Below, one piece after another: positions 54,587-63,466 of a DNA stretch of 64,000 nt (position 1 is its first letter; each line of letters begins with the position of its first letter). The DNA lies in contig NZ_FRAB01000002.1 of assembly GCF_900142195.1 (NCBI RefSeq), forward strand, positions 191,170-255,169, read 5' to 3'. Both the position numbers and the translations under genes were made by a program. Source of the DNA: Paraburkholderia terricola. Its GTDB lineage: Bacteria > Pseudomonadota > Gammaproteobacteria > Burkholderiales > Burkholderiaceae. Below the pieces are notes generated by a model. The model did not search any database. It had not been told where the DNA came from and saw nothing but the letters and a program-made list of their open reading frames with translations.

Positions 54587-57532
54587 TCACTTGCCCGACG
54601 TCACGTTGGCCAACTCGCGATGCTTCAGCAGATCCAGCTGCTCGGTGTTGAAGCGCGAGTAGTCCTTCTGCCATTGCGACGGCTGTTCGACCGGCATCAC
54701 CTGCACCGCGGTCACCTTGTATTCCGGGCAGTTGGTTGCCCAGTCCGAGCTCTCGGTGGTGATCACGTTCGCGCCCGATTCGGGGAAGTGGAACGTCGTG
54801 TAGACGACGCCCGGCTGCATCCGTTCAGTGATTTTCGCGCGCAGCACGGTCTGCCCCGCACGCGATTCGATGCCGACCCAGTCGTCCATCTTGATGCCGC
54901 GTTCCTCGGCATCGTGCGGATGGATTTCCAGCCGGTCCTCGTCGTGCCAGCGCGAGTTCTCGGTGCGGCGCGTTTGCGCGCCCACGTTGTACTGCGACAG
55001 GATGCGGCCCGTCGTGAGCAGCAGCGGGAACTTGCGCGTGACCTTTTCCGGCGACGCGATGAACTTCGTGATGACGAACTTGCCCTTGCCGCGCACGAAG
55101 GTGTCGATGTGCATGGTCGGCGTGCCGTCCGGTGCGTTCTCGTTGCACGGCCACTGAATGCTGCCGAGCTCGTCGAGCTTCTTGTACGAGACGCCGTGGA
55201 AAGTCGGCGTGAGACGCGCGATCTCGTCCATGATCTGCGACGGATGCGTGTAGTCCATCTCGTAGCCGAGCGCACGCGCGAGCAGTATGGTCACTTCCCA
55301 GTCCGCGTAACCCGGCAGCGGCGGCATCACCTTGCGCACGCGCGAAATGCGGCGCTCCGCGTTGGTGAAGGTGCCGTCCTTTTCGAGGAACGACGAACCC
55401 GGCAGCAGCACGTGCGCGTACTTGGCGGTCTCGTTCAGGAAAATATCCTGCACGACGATGCATTCCATCGACGACAGCGCCGCCGATACATGATGCGTGT
55501 TCGGGTCGGACTGCACGATGTCCTCGCCCTGGCAGTACAGGCCCATGAAGCTGCCGTCGAGCGCCGCGTCGAACATGTTCGGAATGCGCAGACCCGGTTC
55601 CGGCTGCAGCGTGACGTTCCACGCTTGCTCGAACAGCGTGCGCGTGACCGTGTCGCTGATGTGGCGGTAGCCCGGCAACTCATGCGGGAACGAGCCCATG
55701 TCGCACGAGCCCTGCACGTTGTTCTGACCGCGCAGCGGATTCACGCCCACGCCTTCGCGGCCGATGTTGCCGGTGGCCATCGCCAGATTCGCGATGCCCA
55801 TCACCGTGGTCGAACCTTGCGCGTGTTCGGTGACGCCGAGGCCGTAGTAGATCGCGGCGTTGCCGCCGGTGGCGTAGATGCGGGCGGCTTCGCGCACGGC
55901 TTGCGCCGGCACGCCGGTGACTTGCTCGGTCGCTTCCGGCGCGTTCTCCGGCAGCGCCACGAAATCGCGCCATTGCTGGAAGGCGCGCGTGTCGCAACGC
56001 TCGGCGACGAACGCTTCGTTCAGCAAGCCTTCGGTCACGATCACGTGAGCCAGCGCATTCACGACGGCCACGTTGGTGCCGGGGCGCAATTGCAGATGAT
56101 GCGAGGCCTTCACGTGCGCCGTATCGACGATATCGATGCGGCGCGGATCGACGACGATCAGCTTCGCGCCCTCACGCACGCGGCGCTTCAGACGCGAGCC
56201 GAACACCGGATGGCCGTCGGTCGGATTCGCACCGATTACAACGATGACGTCGGCTTTGTCGACCGAGGCGAAGGTCTGCGTGCCCGCCGATTCGCCGAGC
56301 GTGGTCTTCAGGCCGTAGCCGGTGGGCGAGTGGCACACGCGCGCGCAGGTGTCCACGTTGTTGTTGCCGAACGCGGCGCGCACGAGCTTTTGCACGAGAT
56401 AGGTTTCCTCGTTCGTGCAACGCGACGACGTGATGCCGCCGATCGAATCGCGGCCGTACTTCGCCTGAATGCGGCGGAACTCCGAAGCCGCGTAGTTGAG
56501 CGCTTCTTCCCAGCTGACTTCGCGCCACGGGTCGGTGATCTTCGCGCGGATCATCGGCTTGGTGATGCGGTCCTTGTGCGTTGCATAGCCCCAGGCGAAG
56601 CGGCCCTTCACGCAGGCGTGGCCTTCGTTGGCCGCGCCGTTCTTGTGCGGCACCATGCGCACGACCTCGTTGCCCTTCATCTCCGCCTTGAACGAGCAGC
56701 CGACGCCGCAATACGCGCAAGTGGTGATGACCGAGTGCTCGGCCTGGCCGAGCATGATGACGGTTTTCTCCTGCAGGGTTGCGGTCGGGCACGCGGCGAC
56801 GCACGCGCCGCACGACACGCATTCCGAGTCCATGAACGGCTTGTTTTCGCTCGCCGCCACGCGCGATTCGAAACCGCGCCCGGCGATGGTCAGCGCGAAC
56901 GTGCCTTGCGTTTCCTCGCACGCGCGCACGCAGCGATTGCAGACGATGCACTTCGACGGGTCATACGTGAAGTACGGATTCGATTCGTCTTTCTTGTCCT
57001 TCAGGTGATTCGCGCCGTCGAAGCCGTAGCGCACTTCGCGCAAGCCGGTCACGCCCGCCATGTCCTGCAGTTCGCAGTCGCCGTTGGCGGGGCAGGTGAG
57101 GCAATCGAGCGGGTGATCGGAGATGTACAGCTCCATCACGTTGCGGCGCAGCGATTGCAGACGATCCGTTTGCGTACGGACCTTCATGCCGGCTTCGACC
57201 GGCGTCGTGCACGACGCGGGATAGCCGCGCTTGCCTTCGATCTCGACCAGACACAGACGGCACGAGCCGAACGGTTCGAGCGAATCGGTCGCACAGAGCT
57301 TCGGCACGTTCACGCCGGCCTCGGCGGCGGCGCGCATCACCGAAGTGCCCGCTGGAACGGTGATCGACTGGCCGTCGATTTCGAGCGTGACGTCGATGTC
57401 GGCGTGGCGCGCCGGCGTGCCGTAGTCGGTGTCGTCGTACACCGAGCGGGTCGCGCGTTGTTGCGCTTGCGATTTGCACGCGCAGTTGCCGGAGCCGCAG
57501 CCGCCGGCAGGGGAGTTGAGCATGTCGGACAT
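54587..57532 (-). CDS. fdsA: NAD-dependent formate dehydrogenase alpha subunit
   Basis: A 981-residue catalytic subunit that oxidises formate to CO2. The N-terminal 2Fe-2S has KLCATDS..SCRLC, then a His-Cys3 4Fe-4S segment HPLDCLTCPANGDC, two ferredoxin-like 4Fe-4S motifs (CIVCNRCVRAC, CVSCGACVAACP), then CAYCGVGCSF for one more cluster. The C-terminal two thirds bind bis-MGD, and the Mo-ligand Cys is in NVDTCARVCHSPTGYG. An N-terminal Cys/Gly-rich tail (GGCGSGNCACK) is present. Operon order fdsG-B-A-D. Confidence 0.95.
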   Translation of the reverse strand: MSDMLNSPAGGCGSGNCACKSQAQQRATRSVYDDTDYGTPARHADIDVTLEIDGQSITVPAGTSVMRAAAEAGVNVPKLCATDSLEPFGSCRLCLVEIEGKRGYPASCTTPVEAGMKVRTQTDRLQSLRRNVMELYISDHPLDCLTCPANGDCELQDMAGVTGLREVRYGFDGANHLKDKKDESNPYFTYDPSKCIVCNRCVRACEETQGTFALTIAGRGFESRVAASENKPFMDSECVSCGACVAACPTATLQEKTVIMLGQAEHSVITTCAYCGVGCSFKAEMKGNEVVRMVPHKNGAANEGHACVKGRFAWGYATHKDRITKPMIRAKITDPWREVSWEEALNYAASEFRRIQAKYGRDSIGGITSSRCTNEETYLVQKLVRAAFGNNNVDTCARVCHSPTGYGLKTTLGESAGTQTFASVDKADVIVVIGANPTDGHPVFGSRLKRRVREGAKLIVVDPRRIDIVDTAHVKASHHLQLRPGTNVAVVNALAHVIVTEGLLNEAFVAERCDTRAFQQWRDFVALPENAPEATEQVTGVPAQAVREAARIYATGGNAAIYYGLGVTEHAQGSTTVMGIANLAMATGNIGREGVGVNPLRGQNNVQGSCDMGSFPHELPGYRHISDTVTRTLFEQAWNVTLQPEPGLRIPNMFDAALDGSFMGLYCQGEDIVQSDPNTHHVSAALSSMECIVVQDIFLNETAKYAHVLLPGSSFLEKDGTFTNAERRISRVRKVMPPLPGYADWEVTILLARALGYEMDYTHPSQIMDEIARLTPTFHGVSYKKLDELGSIQWPCNENAPDGTPTMHIDTFVRGKGKFVITKFIASPEKVTRKFPLLLTTGRILSQYNVGAQTRRTENSRWHDEDRLEIHPHDAEERGIKMDDWVGIESRAGQTVLRAKITERMQPGVVYTTFHFPESGANVITTESSDWATNCPEYKVTAVQVMPVEQPSQWQKDYSRFNTEQLDLLKHRELANVTSGK

Positions 57533-57547
57533 GGTGGGGCTCCTGGG

Positions 57548-59116
57548 TCAGGCCGCGGCCGCTTTGGGCGCGCTATCGTCTAGGTTGGCGAGACCGAAGT
57601 CTTCGGGGAAATGGTCGAGCGCGGAGAGAACCGGGAACGGCGTCATGCCGCCCATCGCGCACAGCGATCCGGACACCATCGTGTCGCACAGATCGCGCAG
57701 CAACTGCACTTGCCGCGTGGAGGTATCGCCGTTGCGGATCCGTGCGATCACCTCGACGCCGCGCGTCGAGCCGATCCGGCATGGCGTGCACTTGCCGCAG
57801 GATTCGAGCGCGCAGAAATGCATCGCGTACTGCGCGAGTTCGGCGAGGTTCGACGTGTCGTCATGCACGACGAGGCCGCCGTGGCCGACCACCGCGCCGA
57901 CCGCCGCATACGCCTCGTAGTCCATCGGAATGTCCCACTGGCTTTCCGGCAGATACGTGCCGAGCGGGCCGCCCACCTGCACCGCGCGCGCCGGCCGGCC
58001 GCTTGCCGTGCCGCCGCCGTAGTCGTACAGCAGTTCGCGCAGCGTCACGCCGAACGCGAGTTCGACCAGGCCGCCTTGCTTCACGTTGCCGGCGAGCTGG
58101 AACGGCAGCGTGCCGCGCGAACGGCCCATGCCGAAGTCTTTGTAGAACGCCGCGCCGCGCGCGAAGATGATCGGCACGGTGGCGAGCGTGATGACGTTGT
58201 TGATCACCGTGGGCTGGCCGTACAGACCGACGAGCGCGGGCACCGGCGGCTTCGTGCGCACGATGCCGCGTTTGCCTTCGAGCGATTCGAGCAGCGCGGT
58301 TTCCTCGCCGCACACGTAAGCGCCGGCGCCCTTCGCCACGAACAGGTCGAAGCGATGCGCCGAGCCGAGCACGCTGTCGCCGAGCCAGCCGGCGGCGCGC
58401 GCCTTGGCGATCGCGGCTTCGAGCGTCGCGATCGAATGCGGATATTCGCTGCGCACGTAGATGTAGCCGACCGTCGCGCCGGTCACAACGCCCGCGATGA
58501 TCATCCCTTCGATCAGCACGTAGGGATCGCTTTCCATCACGAGGCGATCGGAGAAGGTGCCGGAGTCGCCCTCGTCCGCATTGCAGACGATGTACTTCTG
58601 CGCCGCCTTGGCGCCGCGCACCGTGCGCCATTTGATGCCGGCCGGGAAGGCCGCGCCGCCGCGGCCGCGCAGACCGGATTCGATCAAGGCTTCGCAGGCG
58701 GCGTCGCCGTCGGTTTGCAATGCGTTGCGCAGACCTTCGAGGCCGCCGTGAGCGGCGTAGTCGTCGATCGAAAGCGGATCGGTGATGCCGATGCGCGCGA
58801 AGGTCAGGCGCTGCTGCTTCTTCAGGTAGGGAATGTCGTCGACCACGCCGACGCGCCGCGCATGCTCGCCGCCTTCCACGAAGCCGGCGTCGAAGAGCGC
58901 CGCGACGTCGCTCGCCTCGATGTTCGCGTAGCCGATGCGGCCTGCCGCGGTTGCGACCTCGACGAGCGGCTCGAGCCACAGCAGGCCGCGCGACCCGTTG
59001 CGAACCAGTTCGATTTCGATGCCGCGGCGTGCAGCCTCGGCCGCGATTGCTTCGGCAAGCGCATCGGCGCCGAGCGCCAGCGCGGAGGAGTCGCAGGGAA
59101 CGTAGATGCGCGTCAT
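57548..59116 (-). CDS. fdsB: NAD-dependent formate dehydrogenase beta subunit
   Basis: A 522-residue NuoF-like flavoprotein that passes electrons to NAD+. The NADH loop is GLRGRGGAAFPAGIKW, the FMN site follows at NADEGDSGTFSDR, and the C-terminal 4Fe-4S has ESCGKCTPCRIGS. The N-terminal about 110 residues include a thioredoxin-like fold. The start at 59116 overlaps the fdsG stop (ATGA). Confidence 0.95.
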   Translation of the reverse strand: MTRIYVPCDSSALALGADALAEAIAAEAARRGIEIELVRNGSRGLLWLEPLVEVATAAGRIGYANIEASDVAALFDAGFVEGGEHARRVGVVDDIPYLKKQQRLTFARIGITDPLSIDDYAAHGGLEGLRNALQTDGDAACEALIESGLRGRGGAAFPAGIKWRTVRGAKAAQKYIVCNADEGDSGTFSDRLVMESDPYVLIEGMIIAGVVTGATVGYIYVRSEYPHSIATLEAAIAKARAAGWLGDSVLGSAHRFDLFVAKGAGAYVCGEETALLESLEGKRGIVRTKPPVPALVGLYGQPTVINNVITLATVPIIFARGAAFYKDFGMGRSRGTLPFQLAGNVKQGGLVELAFGVTLRELLYDYGGGTASGRPARAVQVGGPLGTYLPESQWDIPMDYEAYAAVGAVVGHGGLVVHDDTSNLAELAQYAMHFCALESCGKCTPCRIGSTRGVEVIARIRNGDTSTRQVQLLRDLCDTMVSGSLCAMGGMTPFPVLSALDHFPEDFGLANLDDSAPKAAAA

Positions 59117-59598
59117 GCCGTCACCTCCACACATTTGCTGGCGGCCGCGAAGATGGCGTCGAACTTCTGCGGCGTGACCCTGGCGTGCAAGGTGCCGTTG
59201 AGCATCAGCGCCGGTGACAGCGCGCACTGGCCGAGGCAGTACACCGATTCCAGTTCGACCGTCGCATCATGCTGATGCTCCGCGTCGAATCGACAACCGG
59301 TATGCGCCTCGATATGCTGCGCGAGCGCTTCGGTGCCCATGCTGCGGCATGCCTCGGCGCGGCACAGTTGCACCGTGACAGGCGCGGCGGGATGCGTGCG
59401 AAAGTGGTGGTAGTAGGTGATGACGCCGTGCACTTCCGCGCGCGACAGGTTCATCGCTCGTGCGAGCGGCGCGACCGTGTCAGGCGGCACGTAGCCGAGT
59501 TCGTCCTGAATCGCGTGCAGTACCGCTAGCAGCGACATTCCCGGTTGTGCGTGACGCTGCACGATCTGCTCCGGCGCGATGGCGTTTGAATCGTCCAA
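59113..59598 (-). CDS. fdsG: NAD-dependent formate dehydrogenase gamma subunit
   Basis: A 161-residue NuoE-like 2Fe-2S protein. The cluster ligands are in VQLCRAEACRSMG and VYCLGQCALSP. The start at 59598 is TTG, and it is supported by a strong GGAGGAG ribosome site 7 bases upstream. First gene of the fds operon, divergent from the regulator. Confidence 0.93.
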   Translation of the reverse strand: MDDSNAIAPEQIVQRHAQPGMSLLAVLHAIQDELGYVPPDTVAPLARAMNLSRAEVHGVITYYHHFRTHPAAPVTVQLCRAEACRSMGTEALAQHIEAHTGCRFDAEHQHDATVELESVYCLGQCALSPALMLNGTLHARVTPQKFDAIFAAASKCVEVTA

Positions 59599-59735
59599 GT
59601 GGGGGCTCCTCCAAAGTCATATATATGCACTTGTGATTCATAATGCGTGCACGTATGCTTTGCTTGTTAGATATATAAGATACCCAACGATATGCGGCAG
59701 GAACGGCTTGCGCAATAGGAAATGATTGAGCATAT
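59599..59735. promoter_or_regulatory. AT-rich divergent control region of the fds operon
   Basis: Holds short palindromic AT elements: CATATATATG (59618-59627), TTAGATATATAAGA (59668-59681) and CATATATG at 59731-59738, which touches the regulator start. The repeated TATATA core resembles ModE-type sites. The divergent regulator has a ModE-like DNA-binding domain, so these are candidate operators. Confidence 0.5.
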
Positions 59736-60815
59736 ATGATCAGGATAGAGTGCCAGGCACAACTGGTGGTGAAGGGTCCGGACGGCCGGGAGGTAAGCCT
59801 GTCGGACGTGGTGCCGCTGCTCGCGTTGGTGGACGAGTCCGGCAGCATCGCGCAGGCGGCGACGCTTAAGGGTTTGTCCTACCGTCACGCGTGGGGTTTG
59901 CTGCGTGGTATCGAGGAGCGTTTGGGCGGCCCTCTGATCGCGAAGGAACGCGGCCGCGGCTCCGTGCTCTCCGAACTCGGGCAAGCGGTGCTGCGCGCGC
60001 AACGTCTGTGCGGCGAGCGGCTCGACGGCAACATGCGGGCGCTCGCGAGCGAGGTGGCAAGCGATCTGAACCGCTGGCTCGCGCCGCCCACCGAGAACGT
60101 GCGCATTCACGCGTCGCATGGCTACGCGGTGGCCGCGCTCGTCACGACGTTGGTCGCCAACGATCTGCCGGTCGATATCAAGTACCGCGACAGCGCCGAC
60201 TCGGTCATTGCGCTCTCGCGCGGCGAATGCGATCTGGCCGGCTTTCATTTGCCGCTCGGCGAGTTTCGCGCGGTCTGTGCCGATACCTATCGGCGCTGGC
60301 TGGATCCGCAGCGTCATGTGCTCGTGCATCTGACGCGGCGCAAGCAGGGGCTCTTCCTCGGCAAGGGCAATCCGAAGGGAATCGGCGGCCTGAGCGATCT
60401 CGCGCGCGACGATATTCGCTTCGTCACTCGCCAGCCCGGCTCGGGCACGCGCATGCTGCTCGATCTTGCGCTACGCAAAGTCGGGGTCGATCCGGATCGC
60501 GTCAACGGCTATGCGTCGACCGAGCTCACGCACTCGGCGATCGCGGCGTTCGTGGCGAGCGGCATGGCGGATGCGGGCTTCGGCGTGGAGCCCGCCGCGC
60601 ATCATTTCGGGCTCGACTTCATTCCGGTCGTCGACGAAGACTATTACTTCGCGTGCGACCGCGCGCGGCTCGAGCGCGGGCCGCTCGCGACGGTGATCGA
60701 ATTGCTGCGCGGCGCGGCGTTCCGGCAGAGCGTCGACCACCTCGAAGGCTACGATCCGCGCGACTGCGGCAAGCTGCTCGACCTGGAGTTTGGACTCGGC
60801 GAAGCCGCGGCGTAA
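59736..60815 (+). CDS. ModE/LysR-like regulator of formate dehydrogenase
   Basis: A 359-residue regulator. Residues about 25-90 form a ModE-like winged helix (LLALVDESGSIAQAATLKGLSYRHAWGLL). Residues about 115-350 form a periplasmic-binding-protein-like ligand domain (DIKYRDSADSVIALSRGECDLAGFHLPLGE, PGSGTRMLLDLALRKVG). It is divergent from fdsG, like FdsR of Cupriavidus, and probably controls the fds operon in response to formate or molybdate; the ligand is inference. Confidence 0.85.
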   Translation: MIRIECQAQLVVKGPDGREVSLSDVVPLLALVDESGSIAQAATLKGLSYRHAWGLLRGIEERLGGPLIAKERGRGSVLSELGQAVLRAQRLCGERLDGNMRALASEVASDLNRWLAPPTENVRIHASHGYAVAALVTTLVANDLPVDIKYRDSADSVIALSRGECDLAGFHLPLGEFRAVCADTYRRWLDPQRHVLVHLTRRKQGLFLGKGNPKGIGGLSDLARDDIRFVTRQPGSGTRMLLDLALRKVGVDPDRVNGYASTELTHSAIAAFVASGMADAGFGVEPAAHHFGLDFIPVVDEDYYFACDRARLERGPLATVIELLRGAAFRQSVDHLEGYDPRDCGKLLDLEFGLGEAAA

Positions 60816-60923
60816 GCCGTTGTAAACATAAAGCAGGGTTGGGCACTGCGCGGGGTGTCCGTTTGGGATACTCTCTCAGCTTTCCGCTTTGACCCTAACC
60901 GCGCGCGAACGCGCTGAATCGAC

Positions 60924-61190
60924 ATGAAAGTATTTCTTCACGCATGCGTTGCCGCCGCGACGGCCGGTGTGCTGGTCGCCACTGCTTCGGTTGCCTTTGC
61001 ACAGAATTCGCCCGGTGTGCCGGGCGGCATCTTGCAGGACGAGTTCCGCCTCGCGGAACATCCGCAAATGCCGTTCGCCGCATCCGCGCCTTCGGACAAA
61101 TATCAGCACGGCAACAAGTCGGCCAAGCGCAAGCGCGGCGACATGGGCGACCCGAACGGCTGCAACCTGCAGTGTCCGAAAGACGAGTAA
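60924..61190 (+). CDS. Small secreted protein of unknown function
   Basis: An 88-residue protein with a signal peptide (cut after SVAFA, about residue 26). The mature part is short, with many charged residues and two cysteines near the end (NGCNLQCPKDE) that could pair. I know no function. A clear terminator follows, so it is a single-gene transcript. Confidence 0.65.
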   Translation: MKVFLHACVAAATAGVLVATASVAFAQNSPGVPGGILQDEFRLAEHPQMPFAASAPSDKYQHGNKSAKRKRGDMGDPNGCNLQCPKDE

Positions 61191-61212
61191 GCGGGGGTTC
61201 TGTTTGTTGGCG

Positions 61213-61240
61213 AAACGCCGGCGTTCTGCCGGCGTTTTGC
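61213..61240 (+). terminator. Rho-independent terminator
   Basis: AAACGCCGGC pairs with GCCGGCGTTT around a 5-base loop, followed by TTGCGTTT. Ends the small secreted-protein transcript. Confidence 0.75.
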
Positions 61241-61280
61241 GTTTGGGCGTACTGCCTGGCTGTTTGGGACTGACGCTCGT

Positions 61281-61640
61281 TCAGGGCTTCGCCGTATGCC
61301 ACACGTCCTTGAAGCCGTCTCCCTTCGTATCGCCCGCCTGCTTATCGGCCGCGTAGCGATAGAGCGGACGGCCCTTGTACGCCCACTGCTGCTTGCCGTC
61401 GGCGCCGGGAATCAGCGTCCAGTCGCCCGATGGCTTGTCCGATGGGCTAGCTGTTGCCGCGGGCCAATAATTCACGCAGCCGCCAGTGCAGGCGCTCACG
61501 CCAGGCGTGGTGTCCTTGTCGAAGGTGTAAAGCGTCATGCCGTCGGCGGTGACGAAGCGGCCGTCGACGACTTTCGGCGCCTCGGCGAACGCCGTCTGCT
61601 GCAGTGCGAGAAGGGCGAGGCAGAAGAGAGTCTTGCGCAT
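61281..61640 (-). CDS. COG4315 family secreted repeat protein
   Basis: A 119-residue secreted protein. The signal peptide ends near AFA-EAP (about residue 19). The mature part has two copies of the COG4315/Lipoprotein_15 motif: MTLYTFDKDTTPGVSACTGGC and the later GRPLYRYAADKQAGDTKGDG. Its function is unknown; relatives are periplasmic. The start at 61640 has AGGAG about 9 bases upstream. Confidence 0.85.
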   Translation of the reverse strand: MRKTLFCLALLALQQTAFAEAPKVVDGRFVTADGMTLYTFDKDTTPGVSACTGGCVNYWPAATASPSDKPSGDWTLIPGADGKQQWAYKGRPLYRYAADKQAGDTKGDGFKDVWHTAKP

Positions 61641-61736
61641 GTTGTCGGCTCCTGAATTTTGGTGTTGGTCTCGCGCGGAACGCGGCGTGCGGCCGCGCGT
61701 GACGTACAAACGATCGAGCGTTGCCGTTTATTCCAT

Positions 61737-62040
61737 TCACTTCTTGTTCGGCGGGTCGAGACCGGTTCCGGCGATGTCGGCGGCGGCTTCGGGCGAGGCG
61801 AGAAGCTGCAGCAATTGCCGCGCTTCCTGCGGATGCCGCGTGCGGGTGGGAATGTGGGCGGCGTAGCGCGTGACCGACTGCAGCGGTTCCGGAATCTTGC
61901 CGACGAACTGGTGCTGGGTTGGCACCGGAAGCGACTCGCTGACCTGCTGAAAGCCCAAATGATATTCGCCGTTCGCGACGACGAGCCGATCGGGGACACG
62001 GTCGCCTTGGGACAGAACTGGAGAATGGACTATGAGAAAT
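61737..62040 (-). pseudogene. Remnant of a substrate-binding domain protein
   Basis: The last about 100 codons of the open frame ending at 61737 look like the C-terminal part of a periplasmic-binding-protein-like protein (ModA-type): GEYHLGFQQVSESLPV, then LQSVTRYAAHIPTRTR and a closing SPEAAADIAGTGLDPP. The N-terminal two thirds are absent: the frame upstream reads into unrelated sequence and then the tmRNA. There is no good start codon, so this is probably a broken gene. Confidence 0.7.
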
Positions 62041-62168
62041 GCGTCGTGTGGGCGGCGGCGCGCGCGCGGATGCGGCGCATCTTCCATCATGAGCGGTGTT
62101 TTGTGAACCCGGGTTTGTTGCGGCGGCCAGGCAGAGCGGGTGGCCGGCGGGAAGGACAGCGACAGGCA

Positions 62169-62203
62169 GCAAAAAACCCGCGAAGCAAAAGCTATCGCGG
62201 GTT
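62169..62203 (-). terminator. Rho-independent terminator of ssrA
   Basis: On the minus strand AACCCGCGA pairs with TCGCGGGTT around an 11-base loop, followed by a T run. It lies about 25 bases after the tmRNA 3' end. Confidence 0.85.
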
Positions 62204-62227
62204 CTAGGACTCTGCTGGAACAGAATT

Positions 62228-62597
62228 TGGTGGAGGCGGCGGGAATCGAACCCGCGTCCAGAAGCACTCTACGACCAGTTCTACATGTTTAGTTCAGTCT
62301 TTTGATTTAACCGCAGCGACGCGGACGAACACGCTGCACTACGGCGATTCACTAGATTTTCGACCCGGACGTCGTGACACCGCCAAGGCTTAACTGACGT
62401 ATATGACCTCTGTCGGTATTGCTACCGGTCTTGCGACTCTAGCCCGTCAGTGAACTAGGCAGAGGACGGCGGCCCTTAGGCTGCCAGTGCGAACGTATCG
62501 TCGTTTGCAGTTACGTTTTTCCCATTGATTAACGAGGTGACGGGTCCTCGACATGCCCTAGCCGCTTCGCAACCCCTGTCGAAACCAGGTCGCCCCC
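62228..62597 (-). ncRNA. ssrA: Transfer-messenger RNA (tmRNA)
   Basis: A 370-nt RNA on the minus strand. The tRNA-like domain pairs 5' GGGGGCG with 3' CGCCTCC, then an encoded ACCA end (3' CCA at 62230-62228). The T-arm has GGTTCGATTCCC, and the 5' part has the typical GACCTGGTTTCGAC. The tag reading frame (62508-62476) encodes ANDDTFALAA and ends in TAA, as in other Burkholderia. It rescues stalled ribosomes. Confidence 0.97.
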
Positions 62598-62721
62598 GCG
62601 GTTCGTTGCCCAGTACTTATGGGCCAACAGCAATTTTACAATAGTTTGAACGCCGCGTCCTCGCTGATTGTTTGCGGCGCGGCCTTGTGCTGTCGCGGCC
62701 GCAGCGCAGTCCGCGCGCATG

Positions 62722-63435
62722 TTAGCCGATCTCGCGCAGCAGTCTTTGCAATTCAGCCGGTGATTGCACGACGTGTTGTGCGTGCCATTGCGTCGGCGGA
62801 ATGTCGTCGCCGCAGTAACCGTACGCGGCCGCCACCGTCTTCATGCCGGCGGCGAAGCCCGCTTGCACGTCGCGCAGGTCGTCGCCAACGTAGACAATGC
62901 GCTCGGGCACCACGTCCAGTTCGCGCGCGGCGTGCAGCAAAGGTGCAGGGTGCGGCTTCGAATGCGCCGTCGTGTCGCCGCTCACCACGCAGCCCGCGCG
63001 CTCCTCGAGGCCGAGTTGCGCGATCAACGGCTCGGTGAGCCGCGCGACCTTGTTCGTGACGACGCCCCAGCGCACGCCTCGTGCATCGAGTTCGTCGAGT
63101 AATTCGGGAATGCCCGGAAACAGCGTGGTCTCGATGCACAGGTCGGCTTCGTAGTTAGCGAGGAATTCTTCCCGCATCGAGGCGAACTCGTGATCCTCCG
63201 GGCCAATCCCGAACGCGCCGCAGATCAGCCCGCGCGCTCCCGCGGAAGCAAGTGGGCGGAGGTTTTCGAGCGGCACCATCGCGAGGCCGCGATCATGTCG
63301 CATTTTGTTGACGGCCGCCGCGAGATCAGGCGCCGTGTCGGCCAAGGTGCCGTCCAGGTCAAACAGTACGGCCTGGCAAAGACCGAGCGCATCGTCGTTG
63401 TCTTCGCGTTGGGGCAGGGGCGTGGGATCGCTCAT
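62722..63435 (-). CDS. gph: Phosphoglycolate phosphatase (HAD family)
   Basis: A 237-residue HAD hydrolase. The catalytic aspartates are in VLFDLDGTLADTAPDL, the middle Ser/Thr is in GVVTNK, the Lys is in HSKPHPAPL, and the last acid pair is in YVGDDLRDVQAG. It removes phosphate from 2-phosphoglycolate formed in DNA repair and other reactions. It lies downstream of ubiG on the same strand, the usual order in Burkholderia. Confidence 0.93.
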   Translation of the reverse strand: MSDPTPLPQREDNDDALGLCQAVLFDLDGTLADTAPDLAAAVNKMRHDRGLAMVPLENLRPLASAGARGLICGAFGIGPEDHEFASMREEFLANYEADLCIETTLFPGIPELLDELDARGVRWGVVTNKVARLTEPLIAQLGLEERAGCVVSGDTTAHSKPHPAPLLHAARELDVVPERIVYVGDDLRDVQAGFAAGMKTVAAAYGYCGDDIPPTQWHAQHVVQSPAELQRLLREIG

Positions 63436-63466
63436 TAATAGTCCAGGTCCGGCGGGTCGGGGCGGA

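Noticed and set aside
54554..57583. A 1009-codon plus-strand frame opposite fdsA
   Set aside because: Shadow of fdsA. No domain is visible and the true gene is certain.
62041..62267. Upstream part of the 176-codon frame that ends at 61737
   Set aside because: It runs into the tmRNA 3' end and its terminator and shows no protein-family similarity; only the last part resembles a binding protein.
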